Notes: generated by a model not told the origin, from the letters alone. A DNA stretch of 12,784 bases from Phycisphaerae bacterium (GCA_030613765.1 JAUWLI010000043.1:1-12784); one strand, 5' to 3'. Counted from the stretch's first letter, positions 1 through 9,489 are shown. Translations and numbers: made by a program.

Positions 1-12
1 TGTCTGAATTTG

Positions 13-18
13 AAGGAG
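13..18 (+). promoter_or_regulatory. Ribosome binding site of the GH127 gene
   Basis: AAGGAG lies six bases before the ATG at 25. It selects this ATG over the in-frame TTG at 10, which would overlap the Shine-Dalgarno sequence itself. The gene is therefore complete at its 5' end although it sits at the window edge. Confidence 0.75.
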
Positions 19-24
19 ATCATA

Positions 25-2490
25 ATGTTTAAGTATCCTCTACTTAGTGCCGTTTTGCTCGTGTGCTTTACCTCCCTCGGCTGCAGTGAAATTATTGATG
101 TTGTTCGACAGCCGAACACCAAAGCAACAAACAGCTCCTACGTCGGCAACCGCCCGCCATTGACACCAAGTCCCTTTATAAAGCTGCCCATTGGTGCAAT
201 AAAACCGCAGGGTTGGGTCCGGAAACAGCTTGAACTGGAGGCCGAGGGCTTCACTGGACACTTGCTTGAAATCAGCCGATTCCTCAAAAAGGAAGACAAC
301 GCATGGCTCAGCACTACCGGCGAGGGCCACAGCCCATGGGAAGAACTCCCCTACTGGCTAAAAGGTTACAGCAATCTTGGGTACGTGCTTTCTGACAAGC
401 GAATCATCGACGAAGCACAAACATGGATTGAAGCCACAATTGCAAGCCAGCGTGAAGATGGCTACTTCGGACCACGAGCAAACCTTAAGCAAATCGGTGG
501 CACCAAACCCGATGTATGGCCAAACATGATTATGCTAAACGTCTTGCAGTCCTACTACGAGTATTCAGGAGACAAACGCGTCATCGAGCTTATGACAAAA
601 TACTTCCGATGGCAAACGACAATCCCCGACGAAGATTTTCTTGAGCCATTCTGGCAGAACCAGCGGGCAAGTGACAACCTCGCCAGCGTCTACTGGCTCT
701 ACAACCACACAGGCGACAAGTTCCTCCTGGAACTCGGCAGGAAAATCCACAACAACACTGCCGACTGGACCGGCGGTGTTGCAAGTTGGCACGTTGTAAA
801 CATCGCACAGTGTTTCCGCGGACCGGCCGTTTTCTACCAGCAATCCAAAGACCCCAAGCACCTCACCGCTACCGAGCGGGACTATCAGATAGTAATGGGC
901 ATATACGGCCAGGTACCCGGCGGTATGTTCGGTGCAGACGAAAACGCACGAGAGGGCTACATCGGCCCCCGACAGGCCGCCGAAACATGCGCAATGGTAG
1001 AGATGATGCTATCAGACGAAATGCTCCTCACATTCACAGGCGACCCCAAATGGGCCGACCGCTGTGAGGATGTGACCTTCAACTCACTGCCCCCCTCCAT
1101 GACCCCGGACATGAAGGCCCTCCATTACCTCACCGCTCCGAATATGATTCTCTGCGACAGACACAACAAGTCCCCGGGCGTTCAAAATAGAGGCCCCATG
1201 TTCCTCTTCAATCCGCACATTCACCGCTGCTGCCAGCACAATAGTGGCCACGGCTGGCCATACTACGCACAGCACCTCTGGCTCGCCACTCCAGACAACG
1301 GACTGGCCGCCGTCCTCTACGCACCCTCCCAGGTCACTGCAAAAGTCGGCAAAGGAACAGAGGTAACGATTTTAGAATCAACACATTACCCCTTCGACGA
1401 GAACATCGAATTTACTGTCAAAACCGACAAATCCGTTCGCTTTCCGCTTTATCTCCGTGTCCCGGGCTGGACCAGGAATCCCATCGTAGAAATAAACGGA
1501 AAAGCAACAAAAGTAAAGGCTCACTCGCGATCATACATAATGATTGAACGTAAGTGGAAAAATGGTGACAAAGTAAAACTCACTTTTAAGATGAACATAA
1601 CGCTCACAAAGTGGGAAAAAAATAAAAACAGCGTTTCAATAAACCGCGGACCGCTGACGTACTCGTTGAAGATTGGCGAAAAATATGTTCGCGAAGGTGG
1701 CACTGACAAATGGCCTGCCTGGGAGATACACCCAACAACACCTTGGAACTACGGCTTGGTGCTGAACGAAGCAAACCCCGCTCCATCCTTCGAGATTGTT
1801 CGAAAAGACTGGCCCGATGACGACCAGCCATTTGAAGCCGACGCCGCTCCCATCCAACTGCGTGCCAACGCAAAGAAGATTCCCGAATGGGTTAAAGACC
1901 ACCTCGGCCTCGTCGGCAAACTACAGCAAAGCCCCGTAAAATCAGATGAGCCCATTGAAACCGTCACGTTAATCCCTATGGGTTGTGCCAGACTCAGGAT
2001 TTCCGCCTTTCCCACTATCGGCACAGGCACCGACGTTCAAAAGTGGATCCAGCCGCCGAAAACGTTACCCGCTTCCGCCTCACACTGCTGGGGCTCTGAC
2101 ACCATCCTGGCCCTCAGCGATAAGATGGTTCCCAAAAATTCCAACGACCAAGGCATCCCACGATTCACCTGGTGGCCCCGCAAAGGTACAACTGAGTGGG
2201 TACAATACGTTTTTGACAAGCCAAAGAAAATGTCCTCCGCTGACGTTTACTTCTTTGACGACACCGGTGGTGGAGGCTGTCGCATCCCAAAGTCCTGGAA
2301 AATACTCTATAAGGATGGCGACCAGTGGAAGCAAGTCCCCAACGCAGGAAGCTACGGCGTGGAAAAAGATAAATTCAATAAAGTAAGCTTCGACCCGATA
2401 AACGCTCAGTCTTTGCGAATCGAGGTACAGTTGCAACCGGACTTCTCAGCCGGCATCCTCGAATGGCAAACAGACGCAAAAGAATTATAA
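25..2490 (+). CDS. GH127-type beta-L-arabinofuranosidase, putative lipoprotein (DUF1680)
   Basis: An 821-residue protein predicted to release terminal beta-L-arabinofuranose or a related sugar from glycans outside the cytoplasm. Residues 1-20 are a hydrophobic export signal ending SLGC; a Cys at this place suggests a lipoprotein, though Ser at -3 makes the lipobox imperfect. The alpha/alpha-barrel region starts near PFIKLPIGAIKPQGW and has the zinc-thiolate catalytic residues of the family: AETC (E320, C322) and HRCCQHN (C402, C403). By comparison with HypBA1 (E338, C340, C417, C418), C402 should be the nucleophile; E306 in GADE is a candidate acid/base. Residues about 674-821 form a C-terminal beta-sandwich/discoidin-like module (WVQYVFD, VYFFDDTGGGGC, SAGILEW) that is common in DUF1680 proteins and explains the length over the roughly 650 residues of HypBA1. 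The mdh gene follows 33 bases later on the same strand. Family is clear; exact substrate and GH127 versus a related family (e.g. GH146) are not. Confidence 0.88.
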   Translation: MFKYPLLSAVLLVCFTSLGCSEIIDVVRQPNTKATNSSYVGNRPPLTPSPFIKLPIGAIKPQGWVRKQLELEAEGFTGHLLEISRFLKKEDNAWLSTTGEGHSPWEELPYWLKGYSNLGYVLSDKRIIDEAQTWIEATIASQREDGYFGPRANLKQIGGTKPDVWPNMIMLNVLQSYYEYSGDKRVIELMTKYFRWQTTIPDEDFLEPFWQNQRASDNLASVYWLYNHTGDKFLLELGRKIHNNTADWTGGVASWHVVNIAQCFRGPAVFYQQSKDPKHLTATERDYQIVMGIYGQVPGGMFGADENAREGYIGPRQAAETCAMVEMMLSDEMLLTFTGDPKWADRCEDVTFNSLPPSMTPDMKALHYLTAPNMILCDRHNKSPGVQNRGPMFLFNPHIHRCCQHNSGHGWPYYAQHLWLATPDNGLAAVLYAPSQVTAKVGKGTEVTILESTHYPFDENIEFTVKTDKSVRFPLYLRVPGWTRNPIVEINGKATKVKAHSRSYIMIERKWKNGDKVKLTFKMNITLTKWEKNKNSVSINRGPLTYSLKIGEKYVREGGTDKWPAWEIHPTTPWNYGLVLNEANPAPSFEIVRKDWPDDDQPFEADAAPIQLRANAKKIPEWVKDHLGLVGKLQQSPVKSDEPIETVTLIPMGCARLRISAFPTIGTGTDVQKWIQPPKTLPASASHCWGSDTILALSDKMVPKNSNDQGIPRFTWWPRKGTTEWVQYVFDKPKKMSSADVYFFDDTGGGGCRIPKSWKILYKDGDQWKQVPNAGSYGVEKDKFNKVSFDPINAQSLRIEVQLQPDFSAGILEWQTDAKEL

Positions 2491-2523
2491 CAATAGAACA
2501 GACACTTCGTTAAGGAAACGTCA

Positions 2524-3456
2524 ATGGAAAGGAGCAAAATAACAATAGTCGGTGCGGGCAATGTCGGTGCGACAACCGCCCACATCGCTGCAACAAGACA
2601 GCTCGGCGATATCGTCCTGCTCGACATAGTCGAAGGCCTCGCTGAAGGCAAAGCACTCGACATCGCCGAAGCAGGTCCTGTCCAGCTTTACGATTCTTTC
2701 ATCACTGGTACACGCGACTGGGAACAAACCACCGACAGCAGCATCGTTATCATAACGAGCGGTCTTCCCCGCAAACCCGGCATGAGTCGAGACGACCTCC
2801 TCGCTAAGAACGTGCAAATCGTCAAAGATGTCAGCCAACAAGTAGCCAAACATTCACCCAACAGCAACATCATCGTCGTCTGCAATCCTCTTGATGCGAT
2901 GGTGTACGCTGCATCAAAAGTCACCGGCTTCGACAAAAATAAAGTTATGGGAATGGCTGGAGAGTTGGACTCCGCGAGATTCAGCTATTTCCTCGCTTCC
3001 GAGCTTGGTGTCAGCGTAAAGGATATAAAGTGTGTCTTAATGGGCGGTCATGGCGATGACATGGTACCCTTGCCAAGATTTACTTCTATCGGCGGAAAAC
3101 ACGTAAACGATGTGCTCGATAAGGATAAAATCGACGAGCTAATCGAACGCACACGAAACGGCGGCATCGAAATCGTTAATCTGCTTGGCTACAGCGCTTT
3201 TTACGCCCCTGCTGCCGGTGCCGTCAAGATGGCCGATGCCATACTGACCGACAAAAAAGCTGTAATATCATGCTGTGCCTGGTGCGATACTGAATATGAT
3301 GCCGGTGGATACTATGTAGGTGTCCCCGCAGTGCTCGGAAAGGAAGGCGTTGAAAAAATCATCGAGCTGAATTTGAATGACTCCGAACTCGCCCAGTTCA
3401 AAAAATCCCTCGACCACGTAAAACAGCTCGCAGAACAGGTCGACAAACTACTTTAA
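2524..3456 (+). CDS. mdh: Malate dehydrogenase, LDH-like type (NAD-dependent)
   Basis: A 310-residue cytoplasmic enzyme for reversible oxidation of malate to oxaloacetate. The Rossmann motif GAGNVG is at residues 10-15, and D34 at the end of beta-2 predicts NAD rather than NADP. The mobile loop LPRKPGMSR (81-89) supplies R83, the residue that marks malate specificity (lactate dehydrogenases have Gln there), and R89. N121, D149, R152 and the catalytic H176 in GGHGDDM are all present. Length fits the tetrameric LDH-like MDH group (about 310). The ATG at 2524 is preceded by AAGGAA with six to seven bases of spacing. It follows the GH127 gene by 33 bases and may be read from the same transcript, but no functional link is evident. 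E147 in MAGELDSARF stands where related enzymes usually have a small hydrophobic residue. Its stop overlaps the convergent glycosidase stop by four bases. Confidence 0.95.
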   Translation: MERSKITIVGAGNVGATTAHIAATRQLGDIVLLDIVEGLAEGKALDIAEAGPVQLYDSFITGTRDWEQTTDSSIVIITSGLPRKPGMSRDDLLAKNVQIVKDVSQQVAKHSPNSNIIVVCNPLDAMVYAASKVTGFDKNKVMGMAGELDSARFSYFLASELGVSVKDIKCVLMGGHGDDMVPLPRFTSIGGKHVNDVLDKDKIDELIERTRNGGIEIVNLLGYSAFYAPAAGAVKMADAILTDKKAVISCCAWCDTEYDAGGYYVGVPAVLGKEGVEKIIELNLNDSELAQFKKSLDHVKQLAEQVDKLL

Positions 3457-5045
3457 GGCGGCGGAGAACTCATAGTCACGAAGCTCCAGACTTTACCGCT
3501 GGTTTTACCCCAGCTATTGACAGCATCGATACGCCAGTAGTATGTGATACCAAAAGCCATCGTACCGGGCTCGAAGGTAGTGGCAGTCTGGTTACCCTGG
3601 AACGTACCAGGACTGTTCGTACCGAAGTACACATCGTACGATATGGCATCAAATCCAGCCGACCAGCTTAAATCAGCATTTATATCGAGCCCTACCGCGC
3701 CATAGGTTGGATTCGGATTACCAACCTGACCAGGAAGTAGCATCATTGGATATGTCAGCCAGTTGTTGGTTAAAACAGCCATGTCGTTAGAATCTACCAT
3801 ACCATCGCCGGTAGGTGGCGGTGCAATATCAGCAGAAAAAACACCCGGCCCCTGTAGCCACTGGGCTGCAAGTATAGAAAAGTCATTGGAGTTTACGATG
3901 CAGTCATGATTAAAGTCAGCACCACGAAAGCATAGTGTCTCTTGGCGGAGTATCTCCAAATACAGATAACCGTAATCGCTGTAGTAGTCACCTTCTGTAT
4001 AGTTGTCTCCGGAAACAGAGTCATCCCGGTTGGTTTTGCCTGCTGTTCCCGCTGTAGGCTCGATCTGCGTGTCCTCATGCCATTCGTTAAACGAGGTGAT
4101 CATCAGCATGTTCTCGGCCAGGGCATCGACTTTCGGCACTACAACGTCACGCAGCATCGTCCTGAAAAGATCCCCCTCAACGGATTGAGGATTATCTTCA
4201 AAATATCGGGGTGCCCCGCTATGCCCGCTCCGTACCCCCCTGTCGTTAAATCCCGGTGACGCAAATGGAATCAAACCGACACCAACACTGTTAGCAGCGG
4301 CTTCGGCATCATTCAGGATATCTTCCAGCCGGTTCAACGCCGCTTGAGTTGACCCGTAGCTGCCCAATGTCTGGCCGTAAACATCGTATGCAGTAACAGC
4401 ATCCCACTTGCTCGCATAGCTTGAGCTGTAATAACGGCCAAATATGTCGTCCGCTACGATATACAAATTGGGGAAAGCCGCACGCAAACCGGCAAGTGCC
4501 GCATCCCCTTGATTTCTGAAATACACACGCGTCAGGTAGATAAAGATAACCGGCCGCCCGTCTATCTTCAGGTAGTTCGGATTGCCGAAGTAATTATCGG
4601 CAAAATACTGAACGTCAGGTACCAAACGAGAGTAGTCGGGACTTGAGAACGAACCTAACCGCCCTGTCGATTCGTACATTATCGCGTACTTCAGGTCGCC
4701 GGCCTGTGCGTGCGTGAGGATATGGTTCTTGATAATGTTATCTTCAAAGCCTCCAGGCCCCCACCAGCTGCACGCCCAGAAATGGATGTTCGCCTGAACG
4801 CTCTGATTGATTTGCGCCGCAATCACAGCCGGGTCCGCATTGTCATAATATCCCAGCTTCGGGTACTGCTTTGGCACCAGATGGTCCCGGAGTGTATTAT
4901 CAAAGCCGTGTCCACCCGTCCCCGGCCCATGCCACGGATAGTAATATACCCCCACCATAATGTCACCGGCCGAAGCTGTACACACCATCCCAAGCAACAC
5001 CGCTACCATTGCCTGCAAAGTCTTTACTTTGATTGCCCGCCTCAT
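3453..5045 (-). CDS. GH99-like endo-alpha-mannosidase/mannanase with dockerin and Fn3-like modules
   Basis: A 530-residue secreted glycosidase. Residues 1-27 are a Sec signal peptide ending ASA. The catalytic barrel (about 28-368) opens with VGVYYYPWHG, typical of GH99 and GH99-like/WbsX proteins, and contains SFNEWHEDTQIEP with E321 and E324; the E-x-x-E pair matches the catalytic pair of Bacteroides GH99 enzymes, which cleave internal alpha-mannosidic links. Residues about 374-432 are a degenerate type I dockerin: D377/N379/D381/D388 form the first calcium loop, and D414/D418/D421 the second, followed by NNWL. Residues about 437-525 are an Fn3-like module (VYFGTNSPG, YYWRIDAVN, VWSFVT). The protein then stops after SSPPP, a linker-like stub. 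The ATG has only a weak upstream AAGAA. The gene converges on mdh with stops overlapping by four bases. Fold and secretion are well supported; substrate is inferred. Confidence 0.85.
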   Translation of the reverse strand: MRRAIKVKTLQAMVAVLLGMVCTASAGDIMVGVYYYPWHGPGTGGHGFDNTLRDHLVPKQYPKLGYYDNADPAVIAAQINQSVQANIHFWACSWWGPGGFEDNIIKNHILTHAQAGDLKYAIMYESTGRLGSFSSPDYSRLVPDVQYFADNYFGNPNYLKIDGRPVIFIYLTRVYFRNQGDAALAGLRAAFPNLYIVADDIFGRYYSSSYASKWDAVTAYDVYGQTLGSYGSTQAALNRLEDILNDAEAAANSVGVGLIPFASPGFNDRGVRSGHSGAPRYFEDNPQSVEGDLFRTMLRDVVVPKVDALAENMLMITSFNEWHEDTQIEPTAGTAGKTNRDDSVSGDNYTEGDYYSDYGYLYLEILRQETLCFRGADFNHDCIVNSNDFSILAAQWLQGPGVFSADIAPPPTGDGMVDSNDMAVLTNNWLTYPMMLLPGQVGNPNPTYGAVGLDINADLSWSAGFDAISYDVYFGTNSPGTFQGNQTATTFEPGTMAFGITYYWRIDAVNSWGKTSGKVWSFVTMSSPPP

Positions 5046-5322
5046 TTGATTCTTCGCAAAAATGTTTTGTTTCTCAAATTATCCGGAATTTCCAATATAG
5101 ACTAATAAACAATCCTCCCAGCACCTCCAATATGTTTAGACTACCAAATCCACCCCCATTTTTCAACTGTTTTTTTGTATTTAGCCCCAACTGCCCCGCG
5201 TTTAGCTTCGCTTTGCTAAGCTGTTGGGGGGGCATCCACCCGTCTTGAGCGAAACCAAATGGGTGATGACTAATTCACAACCCCAACGACTTTGTGTTTC
5301 AGCATCTTCCGGCTCATATTTG
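5046..5322. other. Intergenic region between the GH99-like and nitrilase genes
   Basis: 277 bases separate the two minus-strand genes. The stretch holds a hairpin at 5185-5229, a weaker CACCC/GGGTG inverted pair at 5236-5265 and a possible small ORF at 5202-5339. I see no convincing intrinsic terminator for the nitrilase gene: the hairpin is followed, in the direction of transcription, by an A-rich and not a U-rich tract. I see no convincing promoter for the GH99-like gene either, though the 5050-5110 part is AT-rich. Confidence 0.5.
5185..5229. repeat. Inverted repeat / hairpin in intergenic DNA
   Basis: CCCCAAC at 5185-5191 pairs with GTTGGGG at 5223-5229, and inside it AGCTT at 5204-5208 pairs with AAGCT at 5218-5222, so both arms can stack on one side with a 12-base bulge on the other. 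On the minus strand the structure lies about 95 bases past the nitrilase stop. An A-rich run, not a U run, follows, so a factor-independent terminator is unlikely; a transcript-end or processing hairpin remains possible. Confidence 0.4.
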
Positions 5323-5339
5323 TCATAGTCTATAGACAT
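5202..5339 (-). CDS. Possible small ORF overlapping the nitrilase end (45 aa)
   Basis: An ATG at 5339 in the +1 frame relative to the nitrilase gene opens a 45-codon ORF that overlaps the last 17 bases of that gene and ends with TAA at 5202. The N-terminal half (MSIDYDKYEPEDAETQSRWG) is acidic and looks protein-like; the C-terminal part runs into the intergenic hairpin. I do not recognise a family. There is no good Shine-Dalgarno site, so translation would need coupling to the nitrilase gene. It could instead be the remnant of a longer nitrilase C-terminus joined by a frameshift, the start of a decayed downstream gene, or chance. Confidence 0.2.
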   Translation of the reverse strand: MSIDYDKYEPEDAETQSRWGCELVITHLVSLKTGGCPPNSLAKRS

Positions 5340-6219
5340 CCGGCCGACGATCCACTATGTGGCCGCCTTTGTTGGCCGGTGCCTTGGAAAGGTCAATGTC
5401 AGTAATAGTATAGGCCTTGCTTTTATCTTCATTATTACACACAACGGCCCCTCTCGGGTCGGTAATAAGGGATTGTCCGGGGTGTGTAAACACGATGTAA
5501 ATTCCATTTTCGTACGAACGTGTCCTCATCATGCACAGATTTAAGTCACCGTGCATTCCATATGTCGGATTAAAAATGACACGCGCCCCTTGTAGCGTCA
5601 GTGTCCGTGCCGTTTCCGGCCAGCGTCGGTCCGCACATATCATAACGCCAAACGGCCCAAAATCCGACTCGTATACGTGAAGATGCTTGCCCGGCGTATA
5701 TTTGTAGTCGTGCGTCTGCAGATGCAGTTTGTCATACATTCCCACGAGAGAGCCCTTGCGGTTATATATCAGGGCCGTATTGAATACTCCGTCCGCTGCC
5801 TTTCGCGTACAGCCGTAAACAAACCACGCCTTGTTTTGAATGGCCCACTCGGATACGCTTCGCGCATACTCAGACGTGTGCGGGTCGATTGCATATCTAA
5901 CCATGTCCTCTTTAGTCACCGACTTATCCGTGGAGACATATCCATCGAGAAAACCCTCCGGCGTCACGATGACAGCAATATCTTCATTCTTCTCAATATC
6001 CCTCAGGACCTCTGTCAGTTTGTTATGGTTCACTGTCATCTTCCCTTTATCCGGATATACCTTTATTTGTGCTATCCGAATTTTCGAAATAGTACCCTCG
6101 TCTTCTGTAGCCTTCCTGCTCTTATTCTGGCTGCTCGTTTCCAACTGCGCCCAAACCCTGCTCGCACCGATGCCCATCACACCGGCACCTCTGAGAAAAC
6201 TACGACGGCTGAATTTCAT
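5323..6219 (-). CDS. Tat-exported carbon-nitrogen hydrolase (nitrilase superfamily)
   Basis: A 298-residue amidase/nitrilase-family enzyme that hydrolyses a non-peptide C-N bond. The N-terminus SRRSFLRGAG (residues 4-13) is a twin-arginine signal followed by a short hydrophobic stretch and a plausible VWA cleavage site near residue 24, so it should act outside the cytoplasm after folding. The catalytic triad is complete: E88 in TPEGF, K164 in YDKLHL and C195 in VMICADRRWPE. The region FNPTYG (216-221) and the ending GGHIVDRRPDVYRL are normal for the family. The ATG at 6219 is fixed by the Tat motif and by GGGAGG six bases upstream. It is transcribed toward the GH99-like gene, 277 bases away, and is divergent from the ATPase operon. 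The substrate cannot be read from the sequence; an aliphatic or carbamoyl amide is possible. Confidence 0.85.
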   Translation of the reverse strand: MKFSRRSFLRGAGVMGIGASRVWAQLETSSQNKSRKATEDEGTISKIRIAQIKVYPDKGKMTVNHNKLTEVLRDIEKNEDIAVIVTPEGFLDGYVSTDKSVTKEDMVRYAIDPHTSEYARSVSEWAIQNKAWFVYGCTRKAADGVFNTALIYNRKGSLVGMYDKLHLQTHDYKYTPGKHLHVYESDFGPFGVMICADRRWPETARTLTLQGARVIFNPTYGMHGDLNLCMMRTRSYENGIYIVFTHPGQSLITDPRGAVVCNNEDKSKAYTITDIDLSKAPANKGGHIVDRRPDVYRL

Positions 6220-6225
6220 TATGAA

Positions 6226-6231
6226 CCTCCC
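6226..6231 (-). promoter_or_regulatory. Ribosome binding site of the nitrilase gene
   Basis: On the minus strand GGGAGG lies six bases before the ATG at 6219. It is the strongest Shine-Dalgarno site in the window and sits directly between the start codon and the octamer array, so the array belongs to this gene's untranslated leader or promoter. Confidence 0.8.
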
Positions 6232-6235
6232 AGTA

Positions 6236-6298
6236 GCCCCTTATACTCTTATGCACTTGTGCCTTTTGCTCTTACACCCTTATACCCTTATGCCCTTA
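6236..6298 (-). repeat. Degenerate octamer tandem array (consensus TGCCCTTA, plus strand)
   Basis: Eight adjacent units can be read on the plus strand: GCCCCTTA, TACTCTTA, TGCACTTG, TGCCTTT (one base short), TGCTCTTA, CACCCTTA, TACCCTTA and TGCCCTTA. The last three are nearly perfect. On the nitrilase strand the unit reads TAAGGGYA. The array begins five bases upstream of that gene's Shine-Dalgarno site, so it lies in its leader or promoter. It is too short-period and spacer-free to be a CRISPR array. Confidence 0.7.
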
Positions 6299-6369
6299 TA
6301 TTTACCACCAGGAACATAAATTCGCAATCCTAAATTCTTCATTCCAAATTCTATCGGCCCCGTTTCTCT

Positions 6370-6431
6370 GTCATACCGAGCGCAGCCCGCGTACTTTCTA
6401 TAGAAAGCACGCGGACGAAGTCGCCGGATCT
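6370..6431. repeat. Hairpin-bearing dispersed-type repeat
   Basis: The element begins GTCATACCGAGCGCAG and ends CGAAGTCGCCGGATCT, resembling the GTCAT..CGAGCG.AGCGAAGGATCT family of intergenic repeats I know from many environmental bacterial genomes. Between these ends is a near-perfect hairpin: arms 6387-6398 and 6403-6414 are 12 bases with one A-C mismatch around a TATA loop. No T tract follows, so it is not an intrinsic terminator. Membership in a dispersed family is inferred from the ends alone. Confidence 0.45.
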
Positions 6432-6576
6432 GGCTATCGTATGTAATCAATCCATAATCTGTCATTCAAATTTGTTTCGAGCTTCGAATTTCGTTTTTGT
6501 CTTCTCATACCTTCCATTTTCCTCAAAGACAAAAAATAGTTTGTTCACCTTTTATCGCTCACATCCGATGTTTTTA

Positions 6577-6596
6577 GGCTAAAATTGGCTAAATTT
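6577..6596 (+). repeat. Tandem decamer upstream of the ATPase promoter
   Basis: GGCTAAAATT (6577-6586) is followed at once by GGCTAAATTT (6587-6596), two mismatches in ten. The copies are one helical turn apart and end ten bases before the -35 element, the usual place for an activator-type direct repeat. A protein-binding role is inference. Confidence 0.45.
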
Positions 6597-6606
6597 CACT
6601 TATTTG

Positions 6607-6635
6607 TTGAACTTCCGACCATAATATCATATATT
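6607..6635 (+). promoter_or_regulatory. Candidate sigma70 promoter of the V-type ATPase operon
   Basis: TTGAAC (6607-6612) and TATATT (6630-6635) match the -35 and -10 consensus at four and five of six positions with exactly 17 bases between. Transcription would start near 6642, giving a leader of about 26 bases that contains the AGGGA ribosome binding site at 6657-6661. The surrounding DNA is AT-rich. It is the only good promoter seen upstream of the seven-gene run. Confidence 0.55.
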
Positions 6636-6667
6636 ATTCTATTTTATTGCTTACTCAGGGACGAAAA

Positions 6668-6982
6668 ATGGAATTGATAAAGAAAATCAAGCAATCTGAG
6701 GCACAGGCCCGGCAGATTATCGAGCAAGCCAAAGCCGACGCGGCTAAGCAGGCAGAACTGGGCAGACAGAATCGACAACAGGGTCTGGCAAAAGCCGAGC
6801 AGCAAAGAACAAAGGCGACCGAAGCCGCCGTCGCTGCCGCTCAGAAAGAAGCCTCCGCCGAAGTCGACAACCTAAAAGCAAAAGCCGAAAACGAACGTCA
6901 ACAGTTACGCGATAAAGCAAATACTAAAATGCCCCCAGCAGTGGCAAAGGTAATGGAGTACTTGCGTTCCCATTCTGCATGA
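6668..6982 (+). CDS. V-type ATPase subunit H/G, peripheral-stalk coiled coil
   Basis: A 104-residue protein, the first gene of the operon, equivalent to archaeal AhaH and E. hirae NtpF. It pairs with subunit E to form the peripheral stalk that holds the catalytic head against rotation. From MELIKKIKQSEAQAR to about residue 88 it is one charged Ala/Lys/Glu/Gln-rich coiled coil with no membrane segment; the short end PPAVAKVMEYLRSHSA is typical for the family, as is the length. The ATG at 6668 is chosen over an in-frame TTG at 6647 because AGGGA lies six bases before it and the longer form would overlap the predicted leader start. Sequence identity in such coiled coils is a weak guide, but position immediately before subunit I makes the call firm. 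Confidence 0.85.
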   Translation: MELIKKIKQSEAQARQIIEQAKADAAKQAELGRQNRQQGLAKAEQQRTKATEAAVAAAQKEASAEVDNLKAKAENERQQLRDKANTKMPPAVAKVMEYLRSHSA

Positions 6983-7016
6983 TAAATGCAAATGGGTATC
7001 CAATAAGAGGATAAAT

Positions 7017-9489
<2,473 letters not shown>

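Larger units (their letters stand above)
6220..6667. other. Divergent intergenic region between nitrilase and ATPase operon
   Basis: 448 bases without a gene. From left to right it holds the nitrilase ribosome binding site, an octamer tandem array (6236-6298), AT-rich filler with TTCGAATTTCG-like text around 6475-6500, a hairpin-bearing repeat-like element (6370-6431), a tandem decamer (6577-6596) and the probable ATPase promoter (6607-6635). The minus-strand promoter for the nitrilase gene must also lie here, but I could not place it with confidence. Confidence 0.6.

Noticed and set aside
2476..2523. Terminator or promoter between the GH127 gene and mdh
   Set aside because: The 33-base gap has no stable inverted repeat and no clear -35/-10 pair; only the mdh ribosome binding site is visible.
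2962..2964. E147 in the MDH motif MAGELDSARF as an active-site defect
   Set aside because: All catalytic and binding residues (R83, R89, N121, D149, R152, H176) are intact, so this is more likely ordinary family variation.
5185..5229. Intrinsic terminator for the nitrilase gene
   Set aside because: The stem is plausible but is followed by an A-rich tract in the direction of transcription, and no U run is present.
6236..6298. CRISPR-like array
   Set aside because: Units are eight bases, adjacent, degenerate and without spacers; no cas genes are nearby.
5677..6333. Plus-strand open frames opposite the nitrilase gene (218 and 159 codons)
   Set aside because: Antisense to a gene with a full catalytic triad, Tat signal and strong ribosome binding site; products look non-protein-like and run into the octamer array.
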